This document shows, piece by piece, positions 1 through 7,481 of a stretch of 16,282 nucleotides of DNA (its first letter is position 1; each line of letters opens with the position of its first letter). The stretch covers positions 1 to 16,282 of the forward strand of contig JABUTE010000165.1 in the NCBI GenBank assembly GCA_021443825.1, given 5' to 3'. Source of the stretch: Bacillota bacterium. Its GTDB lineage: Bacteria > Bacillota > Clostridia > Peptostreptococcales > Anaerovoracaceae. Made by a program: the position numbers and the translations under genes. The notes under the pieces are model-generated. The model made no database searches. It worked only from the letters and a program-made list of their open reading frames with translations, and was not told the DNA's origin.

Positions 1-2
1 CC

Positions 3-386
3 GAGCACGAGCGCTATCTGACCGAGGAGGTCTTCAAGGCGCCCGTATTCCTCACCGATTACCCCGCCGACATCAAGGCCTTCTATATGCGCATCAACGA
101 CGACGGCAAGACCGTTGCTGCCGTTGACCTGCTGGTTCCCGGCGTCGGCGAGATCGTCGGCGGCTCCCAGAGAGAAGAGCGCTACGATGTTCTGCTCGAC
201 AAGATCCGCACCAACGGCATGGACGAAGAGACCTATTGGTGGTATCTGGAGCTGCGCAAGTACGGCGGCGTAAAGCATGCAGGCTTCGGTCTGGGCTTTG
301 AGCGCATGATCATGTATCTTACCGGCATGTCCAACATCCGCGACGTGCTGCCCTTCCCCAGAACGCCGAGAACTGCGGAATTTTAG
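3..386 (+). CDS. asnS: Asparagine--tRNA ligase, C-terminal part (5' end outside window)
   Basis: This is the last 127 residues of asparaginyl-tRNA synthetase, a cytoplasmic class IIb enzyme that charges tRNA-Asn with asparagine using ATP. The reading frame is open from the window edge (first full codon at base 3) to a TAG. The visible part holds the end of the catalytic core: the stretch FLTDYPADIKAFYMR, the VGEIVGGSQRE segment, and class II motif 3, GFGLGFERM, with its conserved Arg, followed by the terminal NIRDVLPFPRTP typical of AsnRS. AspRS has a similar core, but this ending and the YWWYLELRKYG stretch fit AsnRS better. The N-terminal anticodon-binding OB fold is not in the window. The gene ends about 84 bases before the next promoter, so it belongs to an upstream unit. 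Confidence 0.95.
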   Translation, partial: EHERYLTEEVFKAPVFLTDYPADIKAFYMRINDDGKTVAAVDLLVPGVGEIVGGSQREERYDVLLDKIRTNGMDEETYWWYLELRKYGGVKHAGFGLGFERMIMYLTGMSNIRDVLPFPRTPRTAEF

Positions 387-412
387 GGGCAGACACTGCA
401 AAATTATCAAAT

Positions 413-439
413 GATCGCCTTGCGATCCGAAAGTTTCGG
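413..439. repeat. Two small adjacent inverted repeats after asnS
   Basis: GATCGC/GCGATC (413-418 and 422-427) is followed at once by CCGAAA/TTTCGG (427-432 and 434-439). They lie 27 bases after the asnS stop and 30 bases before the -35 of the next promoter. There is no T-run after them, so a terminator role is weak. They could be an operator or a transcript-end structure. Confidence 0.3.
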
Positions 440-469
440 TATAAATCCTTCTTTGATAAAAGATGTTGC

Positions 470-498
470 TTTACTGAAATATATTATAATGATATAAT
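470..498 (+). promoter_or_regulatory. Extended -10 sigma-A type promoter for the EF-G-like gene
   Basis: The -35 TTTACT (470-475) and -10 TATAAT (493-498) are separated by exactly 17 bases. A TG at 490-491, one base before the -10, makes it an extended -10 promoter. A second TATAAT at 485-490 has worse spacing. Predicted transcription start is near 504-506. Confidence 0.7.
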
Positions 499-501
499 CA
501 A

Positions 502-529
502 ATGGTCGGGCTGAATTTAGCCCGGCCAT
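502..529 (+). promoter_or_regulatory. Stem-loop at the predicted 5' end of the EF-G-like mRNA
   Basis: Bases 502-512 pair with 519-529 over 11 base pairs (one G-T) around a six-base loop, GAATTT. The predicted transcription start falls inside the first bases of the stem, so the mRNA would begin with this hairpin, 14 bases before the AGGAGG. No T-run follows, so it is unlikely to be an intrinsic terminator. A 5' stabilising hairpin or a regulatory structure are the likelier readings (inference). Confidence 0.5.
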
Positions 530-558
530 TTACAGTATTATTAGGAGGAACATTCCCA

Positions 559-2499
559 ATGAAAGATTATTCAAGCGAAAATATCCGTAATATCGCTCTT
601 GTCGGCCATGGCGGCTGCGGAAAGACCACTTTCCTCGAGGCTGCACTGCTGGCTACCGGCGTAACCAACAGAATGGGAAAGGTAGAAGATGGAAATACCG
701 TATCTGACTTCGACAAGATGGAGATTGAAAAGGGATATTCCATTGGTCTTTCTATGGTCCCCGTTGAATATAAGGATACTAAGATCAACTTCATCGATAC
801 CCCGGGCTTCTTCGATTTCGTAGGCGAAGTCAACTCCTCCATGAGAGCTGCCGGCTGCGCCATCATCTGCGTCGATGCCACCTCCGGCATTCAGGTCGGA
901 ACCGAAAAGGCATGGCAGGCCTGCGAAGCATGGAACATTCCCCGCTGCTTCGTCATCACCAAGACCGGTAAGGATGCCAACGTAAACCTGAACAAGGTAG
1001 CTGCCGATCTGAAGGCTAAGTTCGGAATGACCGTTCTTTCCCTCGACAATAAAGACGGCCTGGTCGAAGCCATCGCAGAGACCGACGAAGCTTTGATGGA
1101 AAAGTTCTTTGAAGGCGAAGAATTCACCGACGAAGAATTCGAAACCGGTCTGCTGCAGGGCATCCGCAATGCCAACATCACTCCGATCCTCAATGTTTCC
1201 GCCGACGAAGGCAAGGGCATCATCGAGGTTCTGGATGCTATCGTAAAGTATCTGCCCAATCCCACCCAGCACGAGGTCTACAATGCGCTGAACGGTGCCG
1301 GCGAGGCCATCAAGGTCACTCCCGACGAAAACGCTCCCGCATCTGCCATCGTCTTCAAGACCATCGCAGATCCCTTCCTCGGACGCATCTCTCTTGCCAA
1401 GGTCATCACCGGTAAGCTCACCCAGGGCGTCGAAATGTACAATCCCCATGCAGAAAAGTCCGAAAAGCTGGGCTCCGTATTCTTCCTCAGAGGCAAGACC
1501 CAGATCGAATGCAAGGTCGCTCACGCAGGCGATATCGTAGCCCTCGGTAAGCTGCAGTTCGCACAGACCGGCGACACCCTCTGCGACAAGAACGACGTCA
1601 AGGAATATCTGCGCATCAGCTTCCCCCAGCCCACCCTCTTCACTGCCATCGAAGCAAAGAACAAGGGCGAAGACGAAAAGCTGACCTCTTCTCTGCGCAA
1701 GCTCAACGAAGAAGATCCCTCCTTCAGCCTTGAAAGAAACGCTGAGACCCACCAGACGCTGCTGGGCACCCAGGGCGACATCCAGTCCAACATCCTGCTC
1801 CAGAAGCTGAAAGAAAGATACGGCGTCGAGGTCAATATCGTTCCCCAGAAGGTCGCTTACAGAGAGACCATCAAGGGTACCTCCGATGTTCAGGGCAAGC
1901 ACAAGAAGCAGTCCGGCGGCGCAGGTCAGTACGGTGACGTACATATCCGCTTCAGCCCCTGCGAAGAAGAATTCGAATTTGCAGAAGAGCTGTTCGGCGG
2001 CTCCGTTCCCAAGAACTACGTTCCCGCAGTCGAAAAGGGTCTGCGCGAATGCATGGAAAAGGGTCCCCTTGCCGGCTGCAAGTGCCAGAACATCCGGGCA
2101 GTCCTCTACGACGGCTCCTATCACGAAGTCGACTCCAACGAAATGTCCTTCAAGATCGCCGCTTCTCTGGCCTTCAAGAAGGGTATCGTCGAAGCAAAGC
2201 CCTGCCTGCTCGAGCCCATCTACCACGTTAACATCAAGGTTCCCGATGAATATACCGGCGATGTTATGGGCGATATGAACAAGCGTCGCGGCAGAATCCT
2301 CGGTATGGAACCCCAGGCCGGCGGCATCCAGAAGCTGCAGGCAGAGGCTCCTCAGTCCGAGCTGTTCGACTACGCCATCGTTCTGAGAGCGATGACCCAG
2401 GCTCGCGGTTCCTTCACCATGGCCTTCGAGCGCTATGAAGAAGTTCCCGCACATCTGGCAAACAAGATCATCGAAGCTCACAAGGCAGAAGAAGAATAG
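559..2499 (+). CDS. Elongation factor G-like translational GTPase (EF-G paralogue)
   Basis: This 646-residue protein has the full EF-G domain order: GTPase domain (about 1-255), beta-barrel domain II (about 260-365), domain III, domain IV (the KHKKQSGGAGQYGDV region, about 455-475) and domain V (YHVNIKVPDEYTGDVMGDMNKRRG). The P-loop is GHGGCGKTT (16-24), not the GHIDAGKT of canonical EF-G, and DTPGF is at 80-84. The G4 motif reads TKTG (134-137) where NKxD or TKxD is expected, so the guanine-specificity Asp is replaced by Gly. These features fit the EF-G2-like paralogue group, whose role is poorly defined, rather than the housekeeping FusA. The start at 559 is chosen because AGGAGG (543-548) sits 10 bases before it; the upstream ATG at 502 lies in the 5' hairpin and has no ribosome binding site. 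It has its own promoter and terminator, so it is probably monocistronic. Confidence 0.85.
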   Translation: MKDYSSENIRNIALVGHGGCGKTTFLEAALLATGVTNRMGKVEDGNTVSDFDKMEIEKGYSIGLSMVPVEYKDTKINFIDTPGFFDFVGEVNSSMRAAGCAIICVDATSGIQVGTEKAWQACEAWNIPRCFVITKTGKDANVNLNKVAADLKAKFGMTVLSLDNKDGLVEAIAETDEALMEKFFEGEEFTDEEFETGLLQGIRNANITPILNVSADEGKGIIEVLDAIVKYLPNPTQHEVYNALNGAGEAIKVTPDENAPASAIVFKTIADPFLGRISLAKVITGKLTQGVEMYNPHAEKSEKLGSVFFLRGKTQIECKVAHAGDIVALGKLQFAQTGDTLCDKNDVKEYLRISFPQPTLFTAIEAKNKGEDEKLTSSLRKLNEEDPSFSLERNAETHQTLLGTQGDIQSNILLQKLKERYGVEVNIVPQKVAYRETIKGTSDVQGKHKKQSGGAGQYGDVHIRFSPCEEEFEFAEELFGGSVPKNYVPAVEKGLRECMEKGPLAGCKCQNIRAVLYDGSYHEVDSNEMSFKIAASLAFKKGIVEAKPCLLEPIYHVNIKVPDEYTGDVMGDMNKRRGRILGMEPQAGGIQKLQAEAPQSELFDYAIVLRAMTQARGSFTMAFERYEEVPAHLANKIIEAHKAEEE

Positions 2500-2519
2500 G
2501 CAAAAGCAACGCAATTACG

Positions 2520-2546
2520 ACCCGGAGCATCACGCTCCGGGTTTTT
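2520..2546 (+). terminator. Rho-independent terminator after the EF-G-like gene
   Basis: CCCGGAGC (2521-2528) pairs with GCTCCGGG (2534-2541) around the loop ATCAC, followed by five T (2542-2546). The outermost A2520 can also pair with the first T. It lies 20 bases after the stop codon. Confidence 0.85.
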
Positions 2547-2591
2547 GCATCATAGGGGAAAGAATCTCCTTCGGATGCAGAAAGGAATCTC

Positions 2592-3650
2592 ATGAGCAAA
2601 GGAACAAAAAAACAGGCGGTGCTGTCGGGCATTCTGACCGGGCTTCTCGTATTCAGCCTGGGCGCCGGCTTTTTTGTCTATAAAGTGACCAATGTGCAGC
2701 TGCAAAAGGCCCTGCGCCAGTCGGATTCGCTGCAGCTTCGGCTGACGGAGCAGCAGAGCCAAAGCGACGCGCTGCAAAAAGAACTGGATGATGTAAAAGC
2801 GCAGCTGCAGCAGCTGCAGCAAGAGCAGGCCGCCCGGCCCGTTTCGCCTTTCTTTGCCGATACCGCTTCGGCGAAGGTGCTTCAGGGCGAGCTGCTTAAG
2901 ATCTGTCTTCCCACAGAGGCGGCAGAGGAGCCTCCCGTCGTCAGCACCGACCTTGGGCCGGCCCATTTCGTCGCTGATAAAGACGGCGACTGGGCGGCTT
3001 ATGTGCCGGTGGGCTTTGCCCAGACCCCGGGCGAGTATCCCATCTCGGTCACCGCAGGCAGCACCACCTATGAGCTGCAGGTGACGGTGCAGCAAAAGGA
3101 ATACGGAAGCCAGACCATGAACATGTCTTCTGCGACCAATGCGGCGACCCGCGGCGCCGAAGGTGCCAGCCAGGAATATGCCGAAAAGGTCAAGAGCCTT
3201 TACGGTACCTATGAAGAGGAGCTCCTCTGGGACGGCCTGTTCGTGCAGCCGGTGGAGGGGCGCATCACCACCGAATTCGGTCTGCATCGCTATACGAAAT
3301 ATTCCGACGGCACCAGCCGCACCACCCGCCATACGGGCATCGATATCGCTGCCGCTTCGGGCACGCCGGTTCCTGCGGCCAACGGCGGCAAGGTGGTCTT
3401 TGCCGGCGAGCTGCTGATCACCGGAAACACGGTGGTCATCGAGCACGGCGGAGGCCTTAAGACCTATTATTTTCATATGAGCGAGCTGGATTGCCAGACC
3501 GGCGATCCGGTGAAGAAGGGCGATCTTATCGGCAAGGTGGGCAGCACCGGGTATTCCACCGGCGCCCATCTGCATTTTGAGGTCATGCTGGGCGAATACA
3601 GCTTAAACCCCTGGTCTCTCTTCGACGGCTCCAGCATGATCTATCAATAG
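2592..3650 (+). CDS. Membrane-anchored M23 (LytM-type) metalloendopeptidase with coiled coil
   Basis: This 352-residue cell-wall hydrolase or regulator faces outward. A short basic N-terminus leads into one membrane segment (about 11-30), then a Gln/Leu-rich coiled coil (about 34-81), a middle region with a beta-rich segment (PGEYPISV near 155-165), and a C-terminal M23 domain (about 225-345). The zinc ligands are intact: H247 and D251 in HTGID, and H328 in HLHFE. The accessory histidines H295 (YYFHM) and H326 are also present, so peptidoglycan peptide cleavage is likely. The start at 2592 is set by AAAGGA five bases upstream. The gene lies after the EF-G terminator and just before an SLH surface protein, which fits a cell-envelope role. 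No clear promoter of its own was found in the 46 bases after the terminator. Substrate and bond specificity cannot be told from sequence. Confidence 0.88.
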   Translation: MSKGTKKQAVLSGILTGLLVFSLGAGFFVYKVTNVQLQKALRQSDSLQLRLTEQQSQSDALQKELDDVKAQLQQLQQEQAARPVSPFFADTASAKVLQGELLKICLPTEAAEEPPVVSTDLGPAHFVADKDGDWAAYVPVGFAQTPGEYPISVTAGSTTYELQVTVQQKEYGSQTMNMSSATNAATRGAEGASQEYAEKVKSLYGTYEEELLWDGLFVQPVEGRITTEFGLHRYTKYSDGTSRTTRHTGIDIAAASGTPVPAANGGKVVFAGELLITGNTVVIEHGGGLKTYYFHMSELDCQTGDPVKKGDLIGKVGSTGYSTGAHLHFEVMLGEYSLNPWSLFDGSSMIYQ

Positions 3651-3654
3651 GATC

Positions 3655-3681
3655 CTTTTCGGAGCGGCGATGCTCCAAAAG
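3655..3681. repeat. Imperfect stem-loop between the M23 and SLH genes
   Basis: CTTTT plus GGAGC (3655-3665, one bulged C) can pair with GCTCC plus AAAAG (3672-3681) around GGCGAT. No T-run follows on the plus strand, so it is at best a weak terminator or processing site. Confidence 0.3.
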
Positions 3682-3723
3682 AATATAAATCCGTGAACTT
3701 TCACACTGATTCAGGAGGTCTAT

Positions 3724-5577
3724 ATGAAAAGAAAACTGAGCAGCCTGCTGCTTGCCGCTTTGCTGGTGCTGGCCCTTGTGCCTGCCGCAGCCTTTGCGGA
3801 AAGCGCCGAGCTTTCCGTAACCGCATCTGTCGAAAGCGACGGCATCCATGTCGCCTGGGATCTGGTTCCCGGCAGCGAATTCACCGAAGTCACTCTGCTG
3901 CAGCTGGATGGGCAGGAAAGCCATCCCCTGCAGACCGTTACCGTTACCAAGACCAGCGCTCTCATGAACGCAGGCCTTGTCTGCAGACGCTACTACGGCA
4001 CCGACGATTTTGCCGTTCAGGTGGTCATGTACAGCAGCGTCGATCACGTGCTGGCCGAAGGAACCAGCCCCGTCTTCCATTCCGGCAAGGAGACCCTGCA
4101 AAGCCCGAAGGTCAGCCTGACCAACGGGGGAACCGTCTCCGTGCAGACGGTTCCCTTTGCCACCGATTACACCTGCCGCATCTACAGCGTTACCGGCGGC
4201 GTGCCCGACAAGTGCCTGGCGACCTGGAGCTGGAACGGCGGTCTTGACAGCAGCCAGGCCGATATGCTGGTCTCCGGTATGGAATATGCCGCGGCCGTCA
4301 CCGCGGTCAGCAGCTCCAATAATTACAGAGAATCGGAGCTGAGCTTTTCCGACATCATCACCTTTACCAAAAAAGGCGACGCGGCCATCGAAGGCGTTCC
4401 CTTCTTCGGCTCCATGACCACCAGGCTGGATGCCGATACTCTGGGGACCCTGTCTTCTGCCGTGGAATCCTTTACCACCGACTGGACCTTTAACGAAGAA
4501 CGCATCACCGCAAAGCCCTTCGTCATCGAAGACGGTGTTTACACCGTGACCCTCACCGTCAACGCGGCCGCCGGTCATTGCTTTACCTACGAAACAACGC
4601 TGACCGCGCTGGGCAAGACGGCTTCTCCTCAGCAGCTGGCAGGCGGCGGAAGAACAGCCATCTTCACTCTGGAGGGCCTGGTCATCAACCGCACCTCTGC
4701 GCTGCCTGTTCTCGTAAAGAACCCTGCATCGGTGCAGACCGTGGTCGGAACCCCCGTCTTCTTTACGGTGGAAGCCTCCGGCGCTGACTCCTATAAGTGG
4801 TACATCGCTCCCGCAGAAGGCGAGACCCCCTATGCGAAGGAATTCATCGAGGATTCCGCTTCGGTCAGCGGCGAAAAGACGGCCAACCTGACCCTGAATC
4901 CCTACGACGATCAGCTGAACGGAGCAAGGGTCTATTGCATCGTTTCCAACGGCAGCGGCTCGGTGGTATCAAAGGCGGCGGTGCTGCAGATCGCAGCAAA
5001 GGGCGCAACGGTTCCCGATGCACCTGCCTACGAGTTCCCCTTTACCGATGTGACCGAAAGCGACTGGTTCTTCGGCGATGTAAAGTTCGCTCATCAGAGC
5101 GGTCTGGTTTCGGGCAAGACGGCGAATACCTTTGCACCGAATGATAAGATGACCTATGCGGAAGCAATCAAGCTGGCGGCCTGCATGAACCAGTATTATC
5201 TGGACGGCGAGGTAACGCTCGAAGACAGCACCTCCGGCAACTGGTACGATTCCTATGTGACCTATGCAAAGCAGCATAAGATCCCGGCAGATTACAGCAA
5301 TTACAAGGCTGCCGTTACTCGCGAAGAATATGTTCACATCTTCTATGCGGCTCTCCCCGAGAAGGAATATGCGGCAATGAACGATATCGATGCCATCTGG
5401 GATGTTTCCGGCGCTTATGCCGGCGAGATCCTGACCTTCTACCGGGCTGGTATTCTGGCAGGCAACGACGAGAAGGGCACCTTCGCGCCTGCATCAAGCA
5501 TCAGGCGCAGCCAGGTGGCCGCCATTCTCACCCGCATGCTGGATCCGAAGGCAAGACTGGAGTTCCTGCCGAAATAG
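3724..5577 (+). CDS. Secreted surface protein with FN3/Ig-like region and three SLH domains
   Basis: This 617-residue exported protein begins with a classical signal peptide: MKRK, a hydrophobic core, and a likely cleavage after AFA at residue 25. The first 320 residues are beta-rich and repetitive in style and resemble fibronectin III-type modules, but I cannot assign them firmly. About 327-427 looks like a bacterial Ig-like domain (ASVQTVVGTPVFFTVEA, then SYKWYI, then YCIVSNGSGS). The C-terminus carries three S-layer homology domains (about 438-482, 507-550 and 559-607) with TYAEA, TREEY and RRSQV in the place of the TRAE signature. SLH domains bind secondary cell-wall polymer, so the protein is probably held non-covalently on the wall with its N-terminus exposed. 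AGGAGG (3713-3718) lies five bases before the ATG. It follows the M23 gene by 73 bases and may share its transcript. No catalytic motif was seen, so an adhesin or structural role is inference. Confidence 0.85.
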   Translation: MKRKLSSLLLAALLVLALVPAAAFAESAELSVTASVESDGIHVAWDLVPGSEFTEVTLLQLDGQESHPLQTVTVTKTSALMNAGLVCRRYYGTDDFAVQVVMYSSVDHVLAEGTSPVFHSGKETLQSPKVSLTNGGTVSVQTVPFATDYTCRIYSVTGGVPDKCLATWSWNGGLDSSQADMLVSGMEYAAAVTAVSSSNNYRESELSFSDIITFTKKGDAAIEGVPFFGSMTTRLDADTLGTLSSAVESFTTDWTFNEERITAKPFVIEDGVYTVTLTVNAAAGHCFTYETTLTALGKTASPQQLAGGGRTAIFTLEGLVINRTSALPVLVKNPASVQTVVGTPVFFTVEASGADSYKWYIAPAEGETPYAKEFIEDSASVSGEKTANLTLNPYDDQLNGARVYCIVSNGSGSVVSKAAVLQIAAKGATVPDAPAYEFPFTDVTESDWFFGDVKFAHQSGLVSGKTANTFAPNDKMTYAEAIKLAACMNQYYLDGEVTLEDSTSGNWYDSYVTYAKQHKIPADYSNYKAAVTREEYVHIFYAALPEKEYAAMNDIDAIWDVSGAYAGEILTFYRAGILAGNDEKGTFAPASSIRRSQVAAILTRMLDPKARLEFLPK

Positions 5578-5593
5578 CGGCAATAGAAGGCAC

Positions 5594-5627
5594 CCGGACC
5601 TGCCCTTAGTATTGCTGGTCTGGTTTT
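5594..5627 (+). terminator. Possible weak terminator after the SLH gene
   Basis: CCGGACC (5594-5600) can pair with GGTCTGG (5617-5623, one G-T) and is followed by TTTT. The 16-base loop is long, which lowers confidence. Confidence 0.4.
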
Positions 5628-5633
5628 CAGATA

Positions 5634-5690
5634 GTGTTCGGGGCGCGGTACCCCGGCGGGTGTGGCTCCGAAAAGCCAAAAAGAGCCTTT
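5634..5690. repeat. Intergenic GC-rich element, copy A
   Basis: GTGTTCGGGG, a short GC-rich loop, CCCCG and GGTGTGGCT (5634-5667) contain a CGGGG/CCCCG stem (5639-5643 and 5651-5655). The core matches a second element at 8715-8746. Similarity seems to continue weakly with AAAAAGAGCC. Both copies lie just after a plus-strand gene, in the gap between convergent genes. Confidence 0.5.
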
Positions 5691-5785
5691 TCTCCGCCAT
5701 CACCCGTCGATCCACGCCCCTTGCGCATATCAGGGCAGCAATCGAAGCCATCCCTCCGCCCCGCAAATTCCATAGCAGCAAAGCA

Positions 5786-5816
5786 AAGACCCCGATGGCA
5801 GATCCATCGGGGTCTT
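5786..5816. terminator. Bidirectional terminator hairpin between convergent SLH and M18 genes
   Basis: A perfect 13-base-pair stem (5786-5798 with 5804-5816) encloses the loop CAGAT. The arms begin AAGACCCC and end GGGGTCTT, so each orientation ends in a short T-containing tail. It lies 30 bases past the stop of the minus-strand aminopeptidase gene. Confidence 0.75.
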
Positions 5817-5845
5817 ATCGTTGTTATGCGATAAATCGTTGAAAA

Positions 5846-7240
5846 CTATGCGTTCTTCAGGAATGCGATGTAGCCCTTGTAGCCTTCCCAGACATCCGCC
5901 TTGGAGGCCACCTCGTAGGGGGCGTGCATGCTCATGACAGGCATGCCGGAATCGATCACGTTCATGCCGTACTTGGCCATGATGTAGGCGATGGTTCCGC
6001 CGCCGCCCAGATCCACCTTGCCGATCTCGCAGAACTGGTAGCTGACATCAGCCTCGTCGAAGATCCTGCGCAGCTTGGCGATGTATTCCGGGTTGGCGTC
6101 GTTGGAGCCGCTCTTGCCGCCGCGGCCGGTAAACTTGTTAAACGACATGCCGCAGGAAAGGAAGGCGGTATTCTTCTTTTCGAAGGCATCGCCGTAGAGC
6201 TGGTCGTAGCCCGAGCTGACATCAGACGACAGCATAAAGGAATTGGCCAGGCAGTGACGCAGCTTCAGCATGGATTCTCCCTCCATGTTGGCGATGATCT
6301 CGGCGACCGCGTTCTCGAAATAGTAGGCCTGCATGCCCGTAGCGCCTACCGAGCCGACCTCTTCCTTATCGACCAGCAGGCAGACACAGGTCTTTTCGGG
6401 GTCTTCGATCTGAAGAAGGGCCTTGTAGGAGGTATAGGCGCAGATCCGGTCGTCGTGGCCATAGGCCAGGATCATGCTTCTGTCGAAGCCCAGATCTCTC
6501 GCCTTTTCGGCGGGAACCAGCTCCAGCTCAGCCGACAGGAAGTCTTCTTCTTCGATGTTGTATTCGCTCTTTAAGATGCGCAGCACGTTGGCCAGCACTG
6601 CGTTCTTTTCGTCCTCCTTCAGGTCGGCCTTGGCAAGAGGCATGTTGCCGATGAGAAGATCCAGCTTTTCGGCCGGGATCACCTCGGAGGCTCTTGCTTC
6701 CATCTGCTTCTGCGAGATGTGGATCAGCAGATCGGTGAAGACGAATACAGGATCTTCGGGCTTTTCGCCGATGGCAACGGTGATCGTTGTGCCGTCCTTC
6801 TTGCAGACGACGCCGTGCATCGCCAGAGGCAGGGCGACCCACTGATATTTCTTAACGCCGCCGTAGTAGTGGGTGTCCAGATAGGCCATGCCGTCGGCCT
6901 CGTAGCAGGGATTGCTCTTGATGTCGACTCTGGGAGAATCGATATGGGCTCCCAGAATGTTCATGCCCTTTTCCAGGGGCTGCTTTCCGATGACGAACAT
7001 GGAGATGGCCTTGTTCATGCAGACGCTGTACAGCTTGTCGCCGGCCTTGATCTTTTCGCCGGAGGCCAGCACGTCTTCCAGGCAGCGGAAGCCTGCCGCC
7101 TCTGCTTCTGCGACGGTCTGCACGATGCATTCCCGCTCGGTCTTGCCGTTATCCAGATAGATCTTATAGCCTTCGTTGAAGGCGGTTACCTGCGCCTTTT
7201 CCTCTGCGGAGTACTTGAGCCATGCGGATTTATGTTCCAT
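5846..7240 (-). CDS. M18 family metalloaminopeptidase
   Basis: This 464-residue cytosolic zinc aminopeptidase removes N-terminal residues from peptides. It matches the M18 family in length and in its metal and catalytic motifs: GAHIDSPR with H99, GHDDR with D263/D264, KEEVGSVGATG with E293/E294, SSDVSSGYD with D340, and SMHAPYE with H439. All are intact, so it should be active as a large oligomeric enzyme of the aspartyl aminopeptidase (DAP) type. Side-chain preference cannot be read from sequence. The start is the ATG at 7240, with AGAAAGGA about ten bases upstream. It is transcribed divergently from the MFS transporter and convergently with the SLH gene. No signal peptide is present. There is no clear promoter, only a -10-like TATTAT on the minus strand near 7276-7281. 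Confidence 0.92.
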   Translation of the reverse strand: MEHKSAWLKYSAEEKAQVTAFNEGYKIYLDNGKTERECIVQTVAEAEAAGFRCLEDVLASGEKIKAGDKLYSVCMNKAISMFVIGKQPLEKGMNILGAHIDSPRVDIKSNPCYEADGMAYLDTHYYGGVKKYQWVALPLAMHGVVCKKDGTTITVAIGEKPEDPVFVFTDLLIHISQKQMEARASEVIPAEKLDLLIGNMPLAKADLKEDEKNAVLANVLRILKSEYNIEEEDFLSAELELVPAEKARDLGFDRSMILAYGHDDRICAYTSYKALLQIEDPEKTCVCLLVDKEEVGSVGATGMQAYYFENAVAEIIANMEGESMLKLRHCLANSFMLSSDVSSGYDQLYGDAFEKKNTAFLSCGMSFNKFTGRGGKSGSNDANPEYIAKLRRIFDEADVSYQFCEIGKVDLGGGGTIAYIMAKYGMNVIDSGMPVMSMHAPYEVASKADVWEGYKGYIAFLKNA

Positions 7241-7325
7241 TCGTTTGAGTTCCTTTCTTGATCAGCAGGGTAGGTATAATACGGTAGACCCAGTTTACCA
7301 CAGAACGGGCCTTTTTAACAGGTAG

Positions 7326-7335
7326 GAGTGCACTC
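7326..7335. promoter_or_regulatory. Perfect 10-base palindrome, candidate operator
   Basis: GAGTGCACTC is a perfect palindrome ending five bases before the -35 of the MFS promoter, in the gap between divergent genes. That position suits a regulator site for one or both genes. No regulator gene is adjacent. Confidence 0.35.
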
Positions 7336-7340
7336 TGCGA

Positions 7341-7369
7341 TTGTGGACCGAAAAAAAAGAGAGTACAAT
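7341..7369 (+). promoter_or_regulatory. Sigma-A type promoter for the MFS gene
   Basis: The -35 TTGTGG (7341-7346) and -10 TACAAT (7364-7369) have a 17-base spacer containing an eight-A tract. Start is predicted near 7376, which gives a leader of about 105 bases with a small hairpin (GGGAT 7420-7424 with ATCCC 7432-7436). Confidence 0.6.
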
Positions 7370-7481
7370 AAAGCCGCAGCCAATGCGCACCGACGAAACA
7401 GATGAAGCAAGGCGGGGCTGGGATCCCACCGATCCCGATCCTGCAAATCCCCGGAAGAACTGATGTGAGAAAGGAACTATT

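Noticed and set aside
502..558. Upstream ATG at 502 as start of the EF-G-like gene
   Set aside because: It lies in the 5' hairpin at the predicted transcription start and has no ribosome binding site. AGGAGG at 543-548 fits the ATG at 559.
571..2514. 647-codon open frame on the minus strand opposite the EF-G-like gene
   Set aside because: It is a shadow of codon bias. The plus strand has clear EF-G domains, a promoter, a ribosome binding site and a terminator, and the minus-strand product has low-complexity composition and no recognisable domain.
3684..3689. TATAAA as a -10 for the SLH gene
   Set aside because: No -35 lies at suitable spacing; the gene may be read from the M23 transcript.
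5494..5842. Short frames on both strands in the gap between the SLH and M18 genes
   Set aside because: They run through the GC-rich repeat and the terminator hairpin, have no good ribosome binding site and look like noise.
7272..7305. Promoter for the M18 gene on the minus strand (TATTAT near 7276-7281)
   Set aside because: No acceptable -35 was found at 16-18 bases, so it was not listed as a feature.
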